A DNA stretch of 5,056 bases from Treponema sp. (GTDB lineage: Bacteria > Spirochaetota > Spirochaetia > Treponematales > Breznakiellaceae). The notes beneath the pieces are model-generated. The model did no database searches. It saw only the letters and a list, made by a program, of their open reading frames with translations, and was not told the DNA's origin. Each line of letters starts with the position of its first letter. The first letter of the stretch is position 1. Below are positions 5,049 through 5,056 of this stretch, in pieces. The DNA lies in assembly GCA_031269405.1 (NCBI GenBank), contig JAISZE010000069.1:1-5056 (forward strand), given 5' to 3'. Made by a program: the position numbers and the translations under genes.

Positions 5049-5056
5049 TCAACACG

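Larger units (their letters stand above)
4696..5056. other. Intergenic region dense in hairpins, no convincing gene
   Basis: No recognisable protein or RNA gene is present in these 361 bp. From 4805 to 5048 nearly every segment can fold: stems at 4805-4850, 4852-4865, 4922-4939, 4945-4978, 4983-4997 and 5001-5048. A plus-strand frame from ATG 4914 stays open to the window edge (47 codons, including AAEPRGIKPS). Because it translates straight through palindromic repeats and has no ribosome binding site, it is more likely incidental. The region probably continues beyond the window. Confidence 0.6.

Overview
The window most resembles the chromosome of a spirochaete of the Treponema type, possibly a termite-gut-like lineage. 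This is an inference: no rRNA or other phylogenetic marker is present. It rests on a moderately high-GC coding style, a polyprenyl synthetase whose second Asp-rich motif ends in Asn, a DUF151 nuclease fused to a UVR motif, a LysM-LysM-M23 envelope protein, and palindromic intergenic repeats whose translation gives a peptide like 'AAEPRGIKPS', which I associate from memory with Treponema genomes.

Layout. Positions 1-1371 (minus strand) hold the N-terminal 457 residues of an ABC exporter half-transporter. Its own sigma70-type promoter and ribosome binding site lie in a 106-bp divergent intergenic region. On the plus strand, a polyprenyl (GGPP-like) diphosphate synthase (1478-2500) is followed after 12 bp by a DUF151/UVR protein (2513-3145), so the two are probably co-transcribed. 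A 159-bp gap (3146-3304) contains a weak hairpin, a candidate promoter and a GC-rich leader. It precedes a secreted two-LysM M23 peptidoglycan endopeptidase (about 3305-4339). A convergent small hypothetical ORF lies at 4375-4659 (minus). The last ~360 bp have no convincing gene and carry a run of about six consecutive hairpins. Two of these share an identical 15-nt core set inside unrelated but self-complementary outer arms.

Function. The genes do not form one obvious pathway. The ABC exporter (membrane), isoprenoid diphosphate synthase (lipid carrier or prenyl-chain supply) and M23 endopeptidase (wall remodelling) share a general envelope theme, but only the synthase and DUF151 genes look like an operon. 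No mobile element, CRISPR array, tRNA or rRNA is visible. The most unexplained signal is the structured repeat cluster at 4805-5048, which runs to the right-hand edge of the window.
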